This document shows positions 52,600 through 63,070 of a DNA stretch of 64,000 nt, one piece after another (position 1 is the stretch's first letter; each line of letters opens with the position of its first letter). Origin of the DNA: Hamiltosporidium tvaerminnensis (taxonomy: Eukaryota > Microsporidia > Dubosqiidae). The stretch lies in NCBI GenBank assembly GCA_022605425.2, contig JAKIMF020000004.1:1361501-1425500 (forward strand). The letters run 5' to 3'. The notes under the pieces are model-generated. The model searched no databases. It worked only from the letters and a program-made list of their open reading frames with translations, and was not told where the DNA came from. The translations under genes were made by a program, and so were the position numbers.

Positions 52600-55110
52600 G
52601 CTTTGGAATGCTTCTTCTTTAACAATAAGTCCAAACTACTAATCAAGTTACATATAAGAAGATCTTTTATTACAGTGTAATCCGCAGCGATGCTGCTCTT
52701 AAATAGCCTGAGCCCCTAAACGATACTTTCTATTCTTCCTTATTTGCAGTGCATCTTAATCATGCGATTCATTCAATATTCTGAAATCATTTTTGCCATC
52801 ATTTGGCCATTTGGTTTATGTTTTATCTCTTCTTCTATTACTATTCGCTACAAATCCAAAAAAATATTACTACCTCTTTTTTACCACATTTTTGCTACTT
52901 TTTTGTGTCATTCAAGACTTCCATTTTGCATTACAGGGACCAAGTTGCTTGCTTCTTGTATTAAATCATATTTTTCTTGATTAGATACAATTTACACCCG
53001 TTATTTTCAAATATATCAAGTCATATCTTCTTAATATTTTCATTCTTTTCTATATATCAAACATACCCTCTTCCTAATTGGTTATCACCATATTTCCGAA
53101 GAAACAAAGTCGAGGGATGACAGAGAACAATGATATTTCTTTTTCATATTGTGATTTTTTGGATTTGGCTTCAGTTAGGTTTGTAGAGCAAATTATCACT
53201 TTTGCTTGCTCTTATTCTTTCTGCAATTACAAAAGAATTTGTAAAATTTTCATTCAATAATGATTCTGGGCATTTTAACTTCGAGATCTTTTCACAATTT
53301 AATCAGTCAATCAAAATTATTTCTGAGGTATCTATGAAACATAAACATTAGCATATATTTTTCTTGCTATTTTTATATTAAGCTGGGTTTTTTTTACGAT
53401 TCTTCTGCCAATATTCATTAGAGAGGTTTGGTATCCTTTTTTTTTCTTTGTGGCTATATGAATCGTGTAGGTTGAACTATGCATTGTGATATTCGACTCA
53501 ATACTAAACAACATGTATTTTTTTGTTAATTTACGGATTTATTCCACTGGTGTAAAGTTGAATAATACGCAGGACAATATATCTATTTGGTTTAATCTTT
53601 AATGACGAATAAATAAACCAATAGATACCTTTTAGCAATATACTCTTTTGCTTCAATATGCTTCATTTTTAAAACTAATATTTAAATAGGAGTGTTCTTA
53701 TTTTTTCAGCAGTTTTGCATTACAATGGCGATAAAAGATGCATAATGCTTGCTTGTACTCTACAAAAATATGATGTGTCGAGATATTCTGCCATAGCATG
53801 TTTAAAGCATTATTGAATTAGCAAAGATTGATTGGTCGTTTGTCTGCCGCTTCTAAATTCACATTGGTAATCTCTAAGCGCGCTTTATGTGTATGGCTCT
53901 AATCATTTTCGATTAATTTTGTAAGAGTCCTGTATTTATTTTTCGAAAAGATATTTATCTATAATTAAAGAACGTGTTTTAATTCTTTTTTTCATGAATA
54001 GGTAATATAAGATCCATGTTCATTGCGGGTATTTTTTTTGACCCATATTCTGTGGATTAGGTTCTGGGTGATATCAATCAAATAATTTTCTCCATATTTT
54101 AAGATTTCAGCTATAATCTTTTTAGAATGGCGTTTTTTCCATTGATGCGGTTCATTATGAAATATATTGTCTCAGCTAGTGTTGGCTATACAGCAGTCGG
54201 TTCTTAATCTTATGTAAGGTCTTTGTAGTCTTTAATAAACCTCTTTCATTTGATTTTCTAGTTTTCGTTTTATTAATGGATTATGATGATTTCTGAAATA
54301 CTTTTGCTATATGTTTAAAACATTTATTGGGGTTTTAGTTTAACATTAGTCTGTATTTTCAATTTTCAAACTTGACAATCGCTTCTATCATTTCTTATCA
54401 TTTCGAATCTTTTGCGAATATTATTTGTTTTCAGCATTTTTCTATTACTTTAATTTTATATAAATCTCTTTTTTCTTTCGTTTTTCTTACTATACGGGAG
54501 CCTCTATTTCGTTTTCAGCTAAACTTTTGAATTTTATTTTCGAATTTTTTTCTCGTTGCATTTTTAATCTACCTAAGTCTCCAGTTGATTACTTCCGCTA
54601 TTCAAGAATACCCATTATCTGCTCTTTGTATTTTAGTCTTCGATACTACTTCAATGCATATAAAATTAATTCCTTGCTACTTGTCATTTGTTCATCCACT
54701 TCATCTGATATATAGAATTTGTTTTCATTCATTTATTTATTCATTGTTTTCTAAATTGCTTCCTAGTAATATTCGTGAAATTCATCGAAATTGAATATTT
54801 GTGATTTTTAATTCTATAGCTTCAACATTAGTACACGTTCTCCAAAATTCAATCTTACCAAAATAATCACTTCATTATCATCGCCTCTAGACGTACTCTA
54901 TTCATAACAATTGATACATCTCTAGAGTCAATAAGTAGGTAATCATTTTGCCTATAAGTATCTCTATCAGGAGAACGTTGAGTGTATCTGTGTATTTTCT
55001 TTAAAAAACTACTTGAAACAGTCATAATTTTTCTCAAGGCAAAATAAATTAACATGAAACTATTATCATTGATTATACATTTATATATTCGCATTCCTAT
55101 TTAAGTCAGT
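52600..55110 (-). mobile_element. Decayed APE-type LINE (Jockey/CR1/RTE-like)
   Basis: Minus-strand translations give family-like blocks in the right order. Near 54990-54870, IHRYTQRSPDRDTYRQNDYLLIDSRD matches the end of an apurinic-type endonuclease (KYTW.SPDG.TRNQIDYIL.D.R). Near 54098-54041, GENYLIDITQNLIHRIW matches the segment before the RT palm. Near 53873-53821, YQCEFRSGRQTTNQSLL matches the Q.GFR.GRST.DQ RT motif. Stops and frameshifts are frequent. The endonuclease type sets it apart from the Dong elements. The ends are uncertain. Confidence 0.65.
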
Positions 55111-55599
55111 CCTATGTTTCCTCGCCTATTTTCACAATGAAATAACTATTTCAATGCTTATGTAATATATGGATGATTTGTTATATTGGGAACATTTAGA
55201 ATACAGTTGAATCTATTTTTTCTCTTCGTTTGCATATTCTATTGGGTCATAAGGTTGTATCAAGGTTGTTTTAAAATTTGGCTTTTATCCTCATTAATTA
55301 TAGTGATTTCATAAGAGGTCTAAAACCCTATTCAATGTATTCATTTCGACAGAAAGGCCGTATTAACAATATCGTGTTACTACTGTAAAATACCGTGCAT
55401 TCTTTGGTTTTAAAACGTCTCGTCTCCGCCATCTCATTTCTTGTTGTACTACGATTACATATATATTTCCGAGGTCGGGATATGATACGCTAGAGCTCTG
55501 AGCTCTGTTCAGAAAAAAAACCATGCATTCCATATTTATTATATGTTTCTATTCTGTCATATATTTTCTGAAAAAATCCGTTTTTTAGTAGTTTCAGTT
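55111..55599. other. Spacer, no gene seen
   Basis: Slightly GC-richer than average and possibly further relic sequence of the LINE. Nothing specific can be identified. Confidence 0.35.
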
Positions 55600-55835
55600 C
55601 GATAGTAGAGAGAGGATAATCATTTTAAAAATTATCTGGTTGGAAATGGGTGTAGACTTGGTGTGAACTTTATTGTTGCCATTTCTGTGGGATATAAACT
55701 ACACAGATTCCACAAGACAATTCCATATAATCCTTAGTTACAATATATTAAAAGAAGCAAATGATAAACTTTCATTTGTTTATCCTCGACACCAAGAGAT
55801 AAAAGTGATATTAGATAAGTAAATAGCCAAGTTTC
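55600..55835 (+). repeat. Dispersed repeat, family X copy B2
   Basis: AGAGAGAGGATAATCATTTT..ATCTGGTTGGAAATG..GACTTGGTGTGAACTTTATTG, then ATATATTAAAAGAAGCAAA and TTCATTTGTTTATCCTCGAC, closely matching copy B1. Confidence 0.75.
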
Positions 55836-57515
55836 GGTTCGGCCGTAAAATTATTAATTTGCGAGATGAGATTAAACCCGGGCTAAATCCGCCATCTTTT
55901 CAGGACTTCGAATACTAAAAGGTTGCATTTTATCGGCCCAAGTGGAGTTAAATAGATTCTACATAAAAATCAAATTTGTAAAACTGTTGTAAAGTCGAGT
56001 TACGGAATTTTATAAATGCTAGAGAATATCTTTTCTTAGAGAAAAATAAACTGTTTTGAAAGAAAGCTTCTTTGAGATATTTTTGAATTTTTTTTATTTT
56101 TAATGTGGAAACTATATAATTCTTTTATAATTGTGTATCTTAAAATCTAATTATTTCGATATAAATACATATTTTTTATTTTGCACAAATAGTGTGTAAT
56201 ATTTTCTAAACTATTTAGGTTTTTTTGCCATAGAGAAGGTCAAATCTGTATTCTTTCAGACTATGCTCAAAAAAATTAACTGTTTTTGTTTTTAGTCTAA
56301 GATAAAATTGTTGGACGATTTTAAATTATCCTGCATATTTCCGAATTAAATCAAATCGAAGAGAAGCTGCTAGGTTTAGTTTAACTTGAAAATTCGAAAA
56401 ATCTTATTTGTAAACAACCAAATGTATGATTTAAAGTAACAGAAAAGCTTTTCATAGCTTTAATTGGTATTTTTTTCGATCTTTTTAAGTAAAATAACAT
56501 TGATCTAACCTAGATTTTATTATGAGCATTCAAATTTAAATTTAATTTAATTAATACCGTTTCACTATTAAATTTATGTTTTCTTATATCATTTAACTCA
56601 ATACTTGAGTTTTACACAATCATAGACACAAAATTTATTCAAGGAAAATAAATCAAACAGTTAAAGAAATCTAAAAAATTTAAAAACATGGAACAAACCG
56701 TTCGTTCAAATTTTATACCAATTTGGTTTCTATAACTCGCAATAAAAAAACAATTTGTATCAAAAAGCATTCCAAAATAACCATCGAAGTTTTGTTTATT
56801 TCTGATAAGAAAAAAACACAAAGAAATTTTGATTTATCTTAAATTTTTGTGTACAAAACCATTCCATAGAGTTTTAATCGTTAAAGATTTGAATTCAAAA
56901 TTTTCAGTTTATTTATATTTTAGATTCATGTTTTACGATGATTTTATATTAAAATTTGTTTTTTAAACTATTATATGATCTAGTCTTGTGCATGTATAAG
57001 TGTTAAGATTCTTTCTTCGTAAAACTCGAAACATTGTTGAGACTATATACCATAAAATTTATCTTAAAAACTTCATACACTAATTGATGTGACATATGGA
57101 TAAATCAATAGTTACTCGAAAGGACAGTTGATCGATATAGTTTGATCCAAGAAGAATATGTGATTTGCGAACAGATGTATGGGAGAGTTTGCATATAGCG
57201 CGAGGGTGTTATACACAAGAAGCCGAAGTTCATAATTAATTAATATCTCTCTAAGCTATCCAAGTAATAAGAAAAAATGTGTTTTAACAACAGAATAATA
57301 AAACCGCATACTAATATTTTGGCATGAAGAAAATACAAATTTATAGCAACCAACAATTACTATAAATAAAGAATTTAATTTATCAAATTATTTTTAATCA
57401 TAAGTTTTAGAAAAAATAATTAACTCTCATCAAATAAATTCTATTTTATTTCCAAAAATATTTTTATTTCTTTATTTTACACAATTTAAAAATTTCCCCA
57501 TTAAACATATTTTAA
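55836..57515. other. AT-rich spacer upstream of RAD16
   Basis: No gene seen. A GC-richer patch at about 57080-57240 has no recognisable content. Confidence 0.4.
57496..57499 (+). promoter_or_regulatory. AAATTTCCCC start-proximal signal of RAD16
   Basis: AAAAATTTCCCC lies 16 nt before the ATG at 57516. It combines the AAATTT-like and CCC-like elements described upstream of microsporidian genes. Confidence 0.65.
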
Positions 57516-59507
57516 ATGATTAAAAAAAATAAAGAAAAATCTGATATAAGATATGACATAACAATAAGCAAAAATGATACAATAAAAACACCAAATTTTA
57601 GAGATTTAACACCATTAGAATATAAAAAATTGAAACGTATTGATGATGATCAAAAGAAAATATATTCTGTTCATAAAAATTTGCCGGATCAAGAAAAAAA
57701 TTTTACTGAGAAATTATTTTTTAAAGAAGAAATTTATAATCAACCAGAAGGCGTTATAACAGAATTGCTATCTTATCAGAAATATGGTGTTTCATGGATG
57801 AAATCACGCGAAAATTCTATTATTGAAGGTGGAATATTAGCGGATGAAATGGGAATGGGAAAAACTCTACAAATACTTGCTTTAATTGCATTAGATGACT
57901 TGAATGAAAAAACTTTAGTTGTAACACCAGCCGTTGCTCTTAATCAGTGGATTTCTGAAATAGAAAGACATGCTCCGAATATTTTTGAAATATATGTTTA
58001 TCATGGAAAAAATCGCAAAATAATCAATAATTCGGAAAACAAATCCAAAATTCAAATATACTTAACAACATACGGAACAGTAGAAAACGGTTATCGTAAA
58101 AATACAAGCGAACTTTTTAAAATGGAATTCCATCGACTAGTTTTAGATGAAGCCCATTCGATAAAAGATTCCAAATCTTCTACGAATACTGCAGTATCAC
58201 ATATTAGAGCTAAGAAAAGATGGGGACTTACAGGGACACCTGTACAAAACCGAGTAAGTGATTTGTATTCTCTGGTAAAGTTTCTCAAATTAGATCCACA
58301 TTCGTATTATTTTTGTAAGAAATGTCCATGTAAAACTTTATTTTGGTTGAATTATAACATAAAGGATGAAACTAGAAGAAGAGGGTTTTGCACGTGTGGT
58401 CATTTCAGTTCTTTGCATTTTAGTTGGTGGAATAGAAACATTGCAGGACCAATCAAAGACTATGGTTATACAACACAAGGTAAAGAAATTTTCAATAAAC
58501 TTACAAGAATTACATCACATATAATATTAAGAAGAACAAAAGATAATTTAGAAGAAGAATTGGGTTTACCTTCTAAAGTTGTGAGAGTTATAAGAAATTA
58601 TTTTTCAGAAGACGAATTAGAATTTTATACTTCGCTATATTCTCAAAATAAATCTAAATTAATGACTTACGTAATGAAAGGTGAAGTTAGTCATAATTAT
58701 GCAAATATATTCGAATTATTACAAAAAATGAGAATGGCAGTGAATCATCCATTTTTAGTATTAAAAAATAAAATGAATTCAAATATTCCAATATGTGGAT
58801 TTTGTAATGAAGAAGCTGATGATCCAATAATTTCTAAATGTAAACATATCTTTTGTAGAGAAGAAGCAAGAATTTTTCTTCAAGATTCTTCGAAATGTCC
58901 AGTTTGTAAGATAAATATAACGATTGATTTAAATCAGGAAATAGATTTTACTTGTAAAACAGATATCAATACTGACAGATGGGTCAGTTCTACAAAAATT
59001 GAGTGTTTGATTGAAGAATTATTTTTTCAAAAAAATGATCCATCTGTAATCAAAAGTATCGTATTTTCTCAATTCGTTAATTTTTTAGAATTACTTAGAT
59101 GGAGATTAGAAAGAGCAGGGTTTAGATGCGTAAAGATATACGGATCAATGCCTATTTCACAAAGAAAGGCAGCAATAGAAGCTTTCAACACAAACAAAGA
59201 CATTACAATATTTCTTATATCATTAAAAGCAGGAGGTATAGCACTAAATCTTACAGAAGCCACTCGTGTCTATCTCATGGATTTATGGTGGAACCCAGCT
59301 GTTGAAGAACAAGCAATGGATAGAATACACAGAATAGGACAAAACAAACCAATAATCATGAATCGAATAATTATAGAAAATTCTATTGAATCCAAGATAC
59401 TTCTCTTACAAAATAAGAAAAAAGCTCTCTCAGCTTCAGCAATAGATAATGATATAACAGCACTGAATAGACTTTCAGAAGAAGATTTGATGTTTCTTTT
59501 TTCTTAA
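57516..59507 (+). CDS. RAD16: Rad16-type SNF2 ATPase with RING finger (nucleotide-excision repair)
   Basis: In yeast, Rad16 works with Rad7 in global-genome nucleotide-excision repair as a DNA-dependent ATPase and part of a ubiquitin ligase. The 663 residues include Walker A DEMGMGKT (110-117), DEAH (211-214) and GLTGTPVQNR (about 237-246). A Rad16-specific Cys-rich insertion follows (CKKCPCKTLFWLNY...FCTCGHFSSLHFSWWNR, about 267-307). A RING finger lies within the ATPase (CGFCNEEADDPIISKCKHIFC...CPVC, about 427-464). Helicase-C motifs are IVFSQF, LISLKAGGIALNL and DRIHRIGQ. The Cys-rich insertion plus RING in this order separates Rad16 from Rad5. It is shorter than the yeast protein mainly at the N-terminus. 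No Rad7 partner is visible here. Confidence 0.95.
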   Translation: MIKKNKEKSDIRYDITISKNDTIKTPNFRDLTPLEYKKLKRIDDDQKKIYSVHKNLPDQEKNFTEKLFFKEEIYNQPEGVITELLSYQKYGVSWMKSRENSIIEGGILADEMGMGKTLQILALIALDDLNEKTLVVTPAVALNQWISEIERHAPNIFEIYVYHGKNRKIINNSENKSKIQIYLTTYGTVENGYRKNTSELFKMEFHRLVLDEAHSIKDSKSSTNTAVSHIRAKKRWGLTGTPVQNRVSDLYSLVKFLKLDPHSYYFCKKCPCKTLFWLNYNIKDETRRRGFCTCGHFSSLHFSWWNRNIAGPIKDYGYTTQGKEIFNKLTRITSHIILRRTKDNLEEELGLPSKVVRVIRNYFSEDELEFYTSLYSQNKSKLMTYVMKGEVSHNYANIFELLQKMRMAVNHPFLVLKNKMNSNIPICGFCNEEADDPIISKCKHIFCREEARIFLQDSSKCPVCKINITIDLNQEIDFTCKTDINTDRWVSSTKIECLIEELFFQKNDPSVIKSIVFSQFVNFLELLRWRLERAGFRCVKIYGSMPISQRKAAIEAFNTNKDITIFLISLKAGGIALNLTEATRVYLMDLWWNPAVEEQAMDRIHRIGQNKPIIMNRIIIENSIESKILLLQNKKKALSASAIDNDITALNRLSEEDLMFLFS

Positions 59508-60187
59508 ATTTTTAGTATTTTGTTCATTAAAACTTTTATTTAAATAAATTTTTAAATTTTCCAATTTTTTCTCAATAAAAATACTTAAATTCAATTTTTA
59601 TTTGAAATACGCCTTTTAAAACTCCTAAGTTTAATCAAAATTTATAGATCGTATTTCTAAGTCCAAAAAATTATATTCTCACTATTTATTATAAAAATCC
59701 ATTTGTCTCATCTGATAGATATTTACTATTTGTATGGATAGTCAGTCGCTTCTCTGCTTGAATATGTTTAAAATATTTTTTGCTCATAGATTTAATAATT
59801 TTTAAAATTATTTCTTAACTCATGATTTAATCTTTTCAAATAAAGAATTCTTAATTTTGAATGAATTTTATTGTCCAAAAATAAAACAAGAATCGAAATA
59901 AATATAATTTTAATAAAATTCATATTAAAAAACACTTTTCTTCTCTTTTATAGATTCTTATCTACAATTTTAATAAAAAAAACGGAAATAAAATCGTAAG
60001 TAATTTCAATTTAATAAACAATTTGAATTTATTTTATAAAATCTTAGGTGATTTTATTCATTTTTATAAAATAAACATTTGAAACAAGTATTTTATAAAA
60101 AATAGAAATTAAATTTAAACTTTTAATTCTCATTTCAACATTACAATCCACAATAAAAACAATTAAATTTAATGATGTCTTTATATT
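59508..60187. other. Spacer between convergent RAD16 and SPT6
   Basis: AT-rich, no gene or repeat array seen. Confidence 0.6.
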
Positions 60188-63070
60188 TTATGCTCTCTTT
60201 TTACGATAAACTAAAAACTCGTCAATATCATTAAATTTACGATTATCAAATTCAAGTTGTTCAAATAAATTAATAAATTCTTCTTTTAAAATTTTATTTG
60301 GTCCAATATATGCAAACACAACCTTTCCTGGATATTTTCTACTAAAATAAAAACAATAATGCACTTTTACACCATCAAAAGAATCTTTTAGATATTTTTG
60401 TGCATCAAATTCGTTATCAAAATATTTATCATGCTCTTGAATCATTTTAGAATTAAATAATAAACTTTTTATAAAAGTTGACAATATTTCATCTAATTCA
60501 TCATATTTTTTACCCAATAATATGTAAAAAATTTTGTTATTTTCAATAATTTCATCAACTCGTAAATGTATAAAAACATCTTTAAATATTTTTAAAGTAA
60601 TTACTGCATAATTACCACGACTACTTTTTCTTATAATAAGTGGTTTTTTTTCATCAATTAAATATTTTTCTGCTTCTTTTGCATTTAAATTTTTAAAGAG
60701 AGAATGTTCTATGAATTTTAAACGTTCTACTTTTTTTATTTCTTCAACAAACAAACTACCTTTGAAAGATAAAGTAGAACAATTTATATCTTCAATTTTT
60801 ACTTTTAAAAATTGATTTACAAAGACTTCATTTGATTTTGATGCAAAAACAGAAAAATTATTGTTTTCTGTTACAACACTTACAATACAAAAAGCATCTC
60901 CTACTTTAACTACTCTTCCTTCAAATATTTTATTGATTAATTTTTCATGTAACGGAAATAAATTATTAAATATTAAAATATCTGGTGATCCTTCAAAAAT
61001 AGGTCTTTTTGGTTCTAAAATACATTCAGATATATAAAACATTGCTCTTGATGTTGTATCATCTGTATTGACATGTGCGAGTCCCCAATCCAAAACTTCT
61101 TTTTTATCTTCAACAAATTTTTTAAGAGATATTTGAGTCTGTTTATCATCAATTTCTTGTTCTTTTAATAAATTTGTACAAAATATTTTGGCGTAACTAT
61201 AATTTGTGGGATGAATTGACAAAGAATCTATGATATCAGATACATTTTCTGTATCGAACTCATGTAAATCAGGAAAAATTCTAAAATATGTTGAAATGTT
61301 TTTAAATTCAACCGAATTAAAAATCTTTTTATCATCTAAAACACTCAATTTTTCAATGAATCCGTTTTCATTTGTAAATTTTAAAAACTTAGAAGTTTTT
61401 TTAGGGCCAAGTATTGTTTCTAATAAAAAATGACAATTTTTATTTTCAATTACTAAATTAATATCAATTCCTACGATGCTTATTGCTGTAAGTAATCCTC
61501 TAATCACCTGTTTTTTAATTTCATCATTATTTAAATAATTTTGATTTTTTACAAATTCACAAAATAAATTTGATTTCAACATTTTCATTATTAAAATTTC
61601 AGGATATAAAATTCTTAAACCGATATTGTAACAAAAATTTGAGGTATCAGATGAAAGTATTTTAAAAATATCATTTTCTACGAGAATAATATTTGCATCT
61701 GGAATGATTTCTTTTAATCTAAAAAATATATTTTTTATATTATAATCTGAACCAGAAACCCCGATACAAATAGGCGCGTATTTTTCATATAATTCTAACC
61801 AATCTTGGTTTTGATTCATTCCAAGTGTTTTGGATTCAACCGATTCTCCTTTATGATTTACTACAGATACTTTTACATTTTTAAAATCATTAGAAACACC
61901 AAAAACGTGCTGCTGGTATTTTGGTCTTTCTATTCCACCATTAATAATTCTGTCAATGACATTTACAAATAAATTTTTTTTAATTTTAGTTTTTATTTCA
62001 TCTATAAAATATGATTTGATTATTTCTTTTATATCAATTTTTTTAATTACATCTGATATTATTTCCTTTCTTAATTTATTCCATTGATCTTCTGTACCAA
62101 TACAATAGAATTTGGATATTTCATTTAATAAATTTTCAAAATCGTATTCTATTAAAACATCAGAATCATTTATTTTCGCAATATCTAAGTTATGTATTAA
62201 ATCCTCATCAAACTTTCCATTTTTCAAACAATATTCCAGAATAAATGGTTGAAATATTGGTAAAATAGATAATCTTTCAGAATGGTAATTTTTAAAATAT
62301 TCTTTAGAAATTCCTTTGGTTTTTAAAAATAAGTCCAACGGAATATTTTCACTTTGTATTTCATTTATTTTTTCTTTGTTCAAAAGATTTTCAAAAAAAT
62401 CATTTGGTGACAAAATTAAATCGGTTTCACAGCACGGATCATAAAAACGAGACAATTTTTCTTTTAAAAAAATATATTTCGAAAAATCTCTGACTTCATT
62501 TAATTTAGTAAATTTATTCAAATTTCTTAATTCATCGGCATTAACCTTTGAAAGAAGCATATTTTTTATTTTTATAAATTCTTTAAATTCATTGTACAAA
62601 TCAATTATTTCATAAGCTTCTTCGATTCCAAATTTTACTCCTAAACTATGAAAGAGAATATAATGAACAAAATCATTTTCTAAGAGACTTTGAATAAAGA
62701 AATCCAATTCCTTTTTTGGATATTCCTTTCTGATTTGTATCCATTGTACAATTTCTTCTAAATCAAAATGCTCCTGTATTTCAACACTACTCTCAGAAGA
62801 ACTTTCACTAACATTTTTTTCGGCACTAATTTCTTCGTTCTCCTCTAAAACATACATATATTCATCTCCTGTACCAAATATTTCATAAAAAATTGTATTC
62901 ATCTCTTCTTTGTCATACTCTGCATACTCTATTTGATCATCTTCTACAAAATCTGTAATATCTTCTTCATCTTCATTAAATAAATTTTCCAAATCTTTTT
63001 TTTCTGTTTTTAAATGCTTTTTAGACATTCTTCTTCGATTAAATATTTGTTCTTCTGATGAATCACTCAT
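60188..63070 (-). CDS. SPT6: Transcription elongation factor Spt6
   Basis: Histone chaperone and elongation factor travelling with RNA polymerase II. The ATG at 63070 (MSDSSEEQIF) is preferred, giving 960 residues; the longer open frame begins at a TTG. An acidic Glu/Asp-rich N-terminus (about 25-95) is followed by a helical region (EEIVQWIQIRKEYPKKELD.., LGVKFGIEEAYEIIDLYNEF). Then come a YqgF-like domain (APICIGVSGSDYNIKNIFFRLKEII), HhH segments (IVGIDINLVIENKNCHFLLE, LGPKKTSKFL), an S1 domain (GRVVKVGDAFCIVSVV) and C-terminal SH2 segments (FKNLNAKEAEKYLID, PLIIRKSSRGNYAVITLKIF) that in other organisms bind the polymerase linker. The order is diagnostic. It lacks the yeast C-terminal tail and is about two thirds of the yeast length. 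The leader has only ATCC before the ATG, a weak form of the CCC signal. Confidence 0.93.
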   Translation of the reverse strand: MSDSSEEQIFNRRRMSKKHLKTEKKDLENLFNEDEEDITDFVEDDQIEYAEYDKEEMNTIFYEIFGTGDEYMYVLEENEEISAEKNVSESSSESSVEIQEHFDLEEIVQWIQIRKEYPKKELDFFIQSLLENDFVHYILFHSLGVKFGIEEAYEIIDLYNEFKEFIKIKNMLLSKVNADELRNLNKFTKLNEVRDFSKYIFLKEKLSRFYDPCCETDLILSPNDFFENLLNKEKINEIQSENIPLDLFLKTKGISKEYFKNYHSERLSILPIFQPFILEYCLKNGKFDEDLIHNLDIAKINDSDVLIEYDFENLLNEISKFYCIGTEDQWNKLRKEIISDVIKKIDIKEIIKSYFIDEIKTKIKKNLFVNVIDRIINGGIERPKYQQHVFGVSNDFKNVKVSVVNHKGESVESKTLGMNQNQDWLELYEKYAPICIGVSGSDYNIKNIFFRLKEIIPDANIILVENDIFKILSSDTSNFCYNIGLRILYPEILIMKMLKSNLFCEFVKNQNYLNNDEIKKQVIRGLLTAISIVGIDINLVIENKNCHFLLETILGPKKTSKFLKFTNENGFIEKLSVLDDKKIFNSVEFKNISTYFRIFPDLHEFDTENVSDIIDSLSIHPTNYSYAKIFCTNLLKEQEIDDKQTQISLKKFVEDKKEVLDWGLAHVNTDDTTSRAMFYISECILEPKRPIFEGSPDILIFNNLFPLHEKLINKIFEGRVVKVGDAFCIVSVVTENNNFSVFASKSNEVFVNQFLKVKIEDINCSTLSFKGSLFVEEIKKVERLKFIEHSLFKNLNAKEAEKYLIDEKKPLIIRKSSRGNYAVITLKIFKDVFIHLRVDEIIENNKIFYILLGKKYDELDEILSTFIKSLLFNSKMIQEHDKYFDNEFDAQKYLKDSFDGVKVHYCFYFSRKYPGKVVFAYIGPNKILKEEFINLFEQLEFDNRKFNDIDEFLVYRKKRA

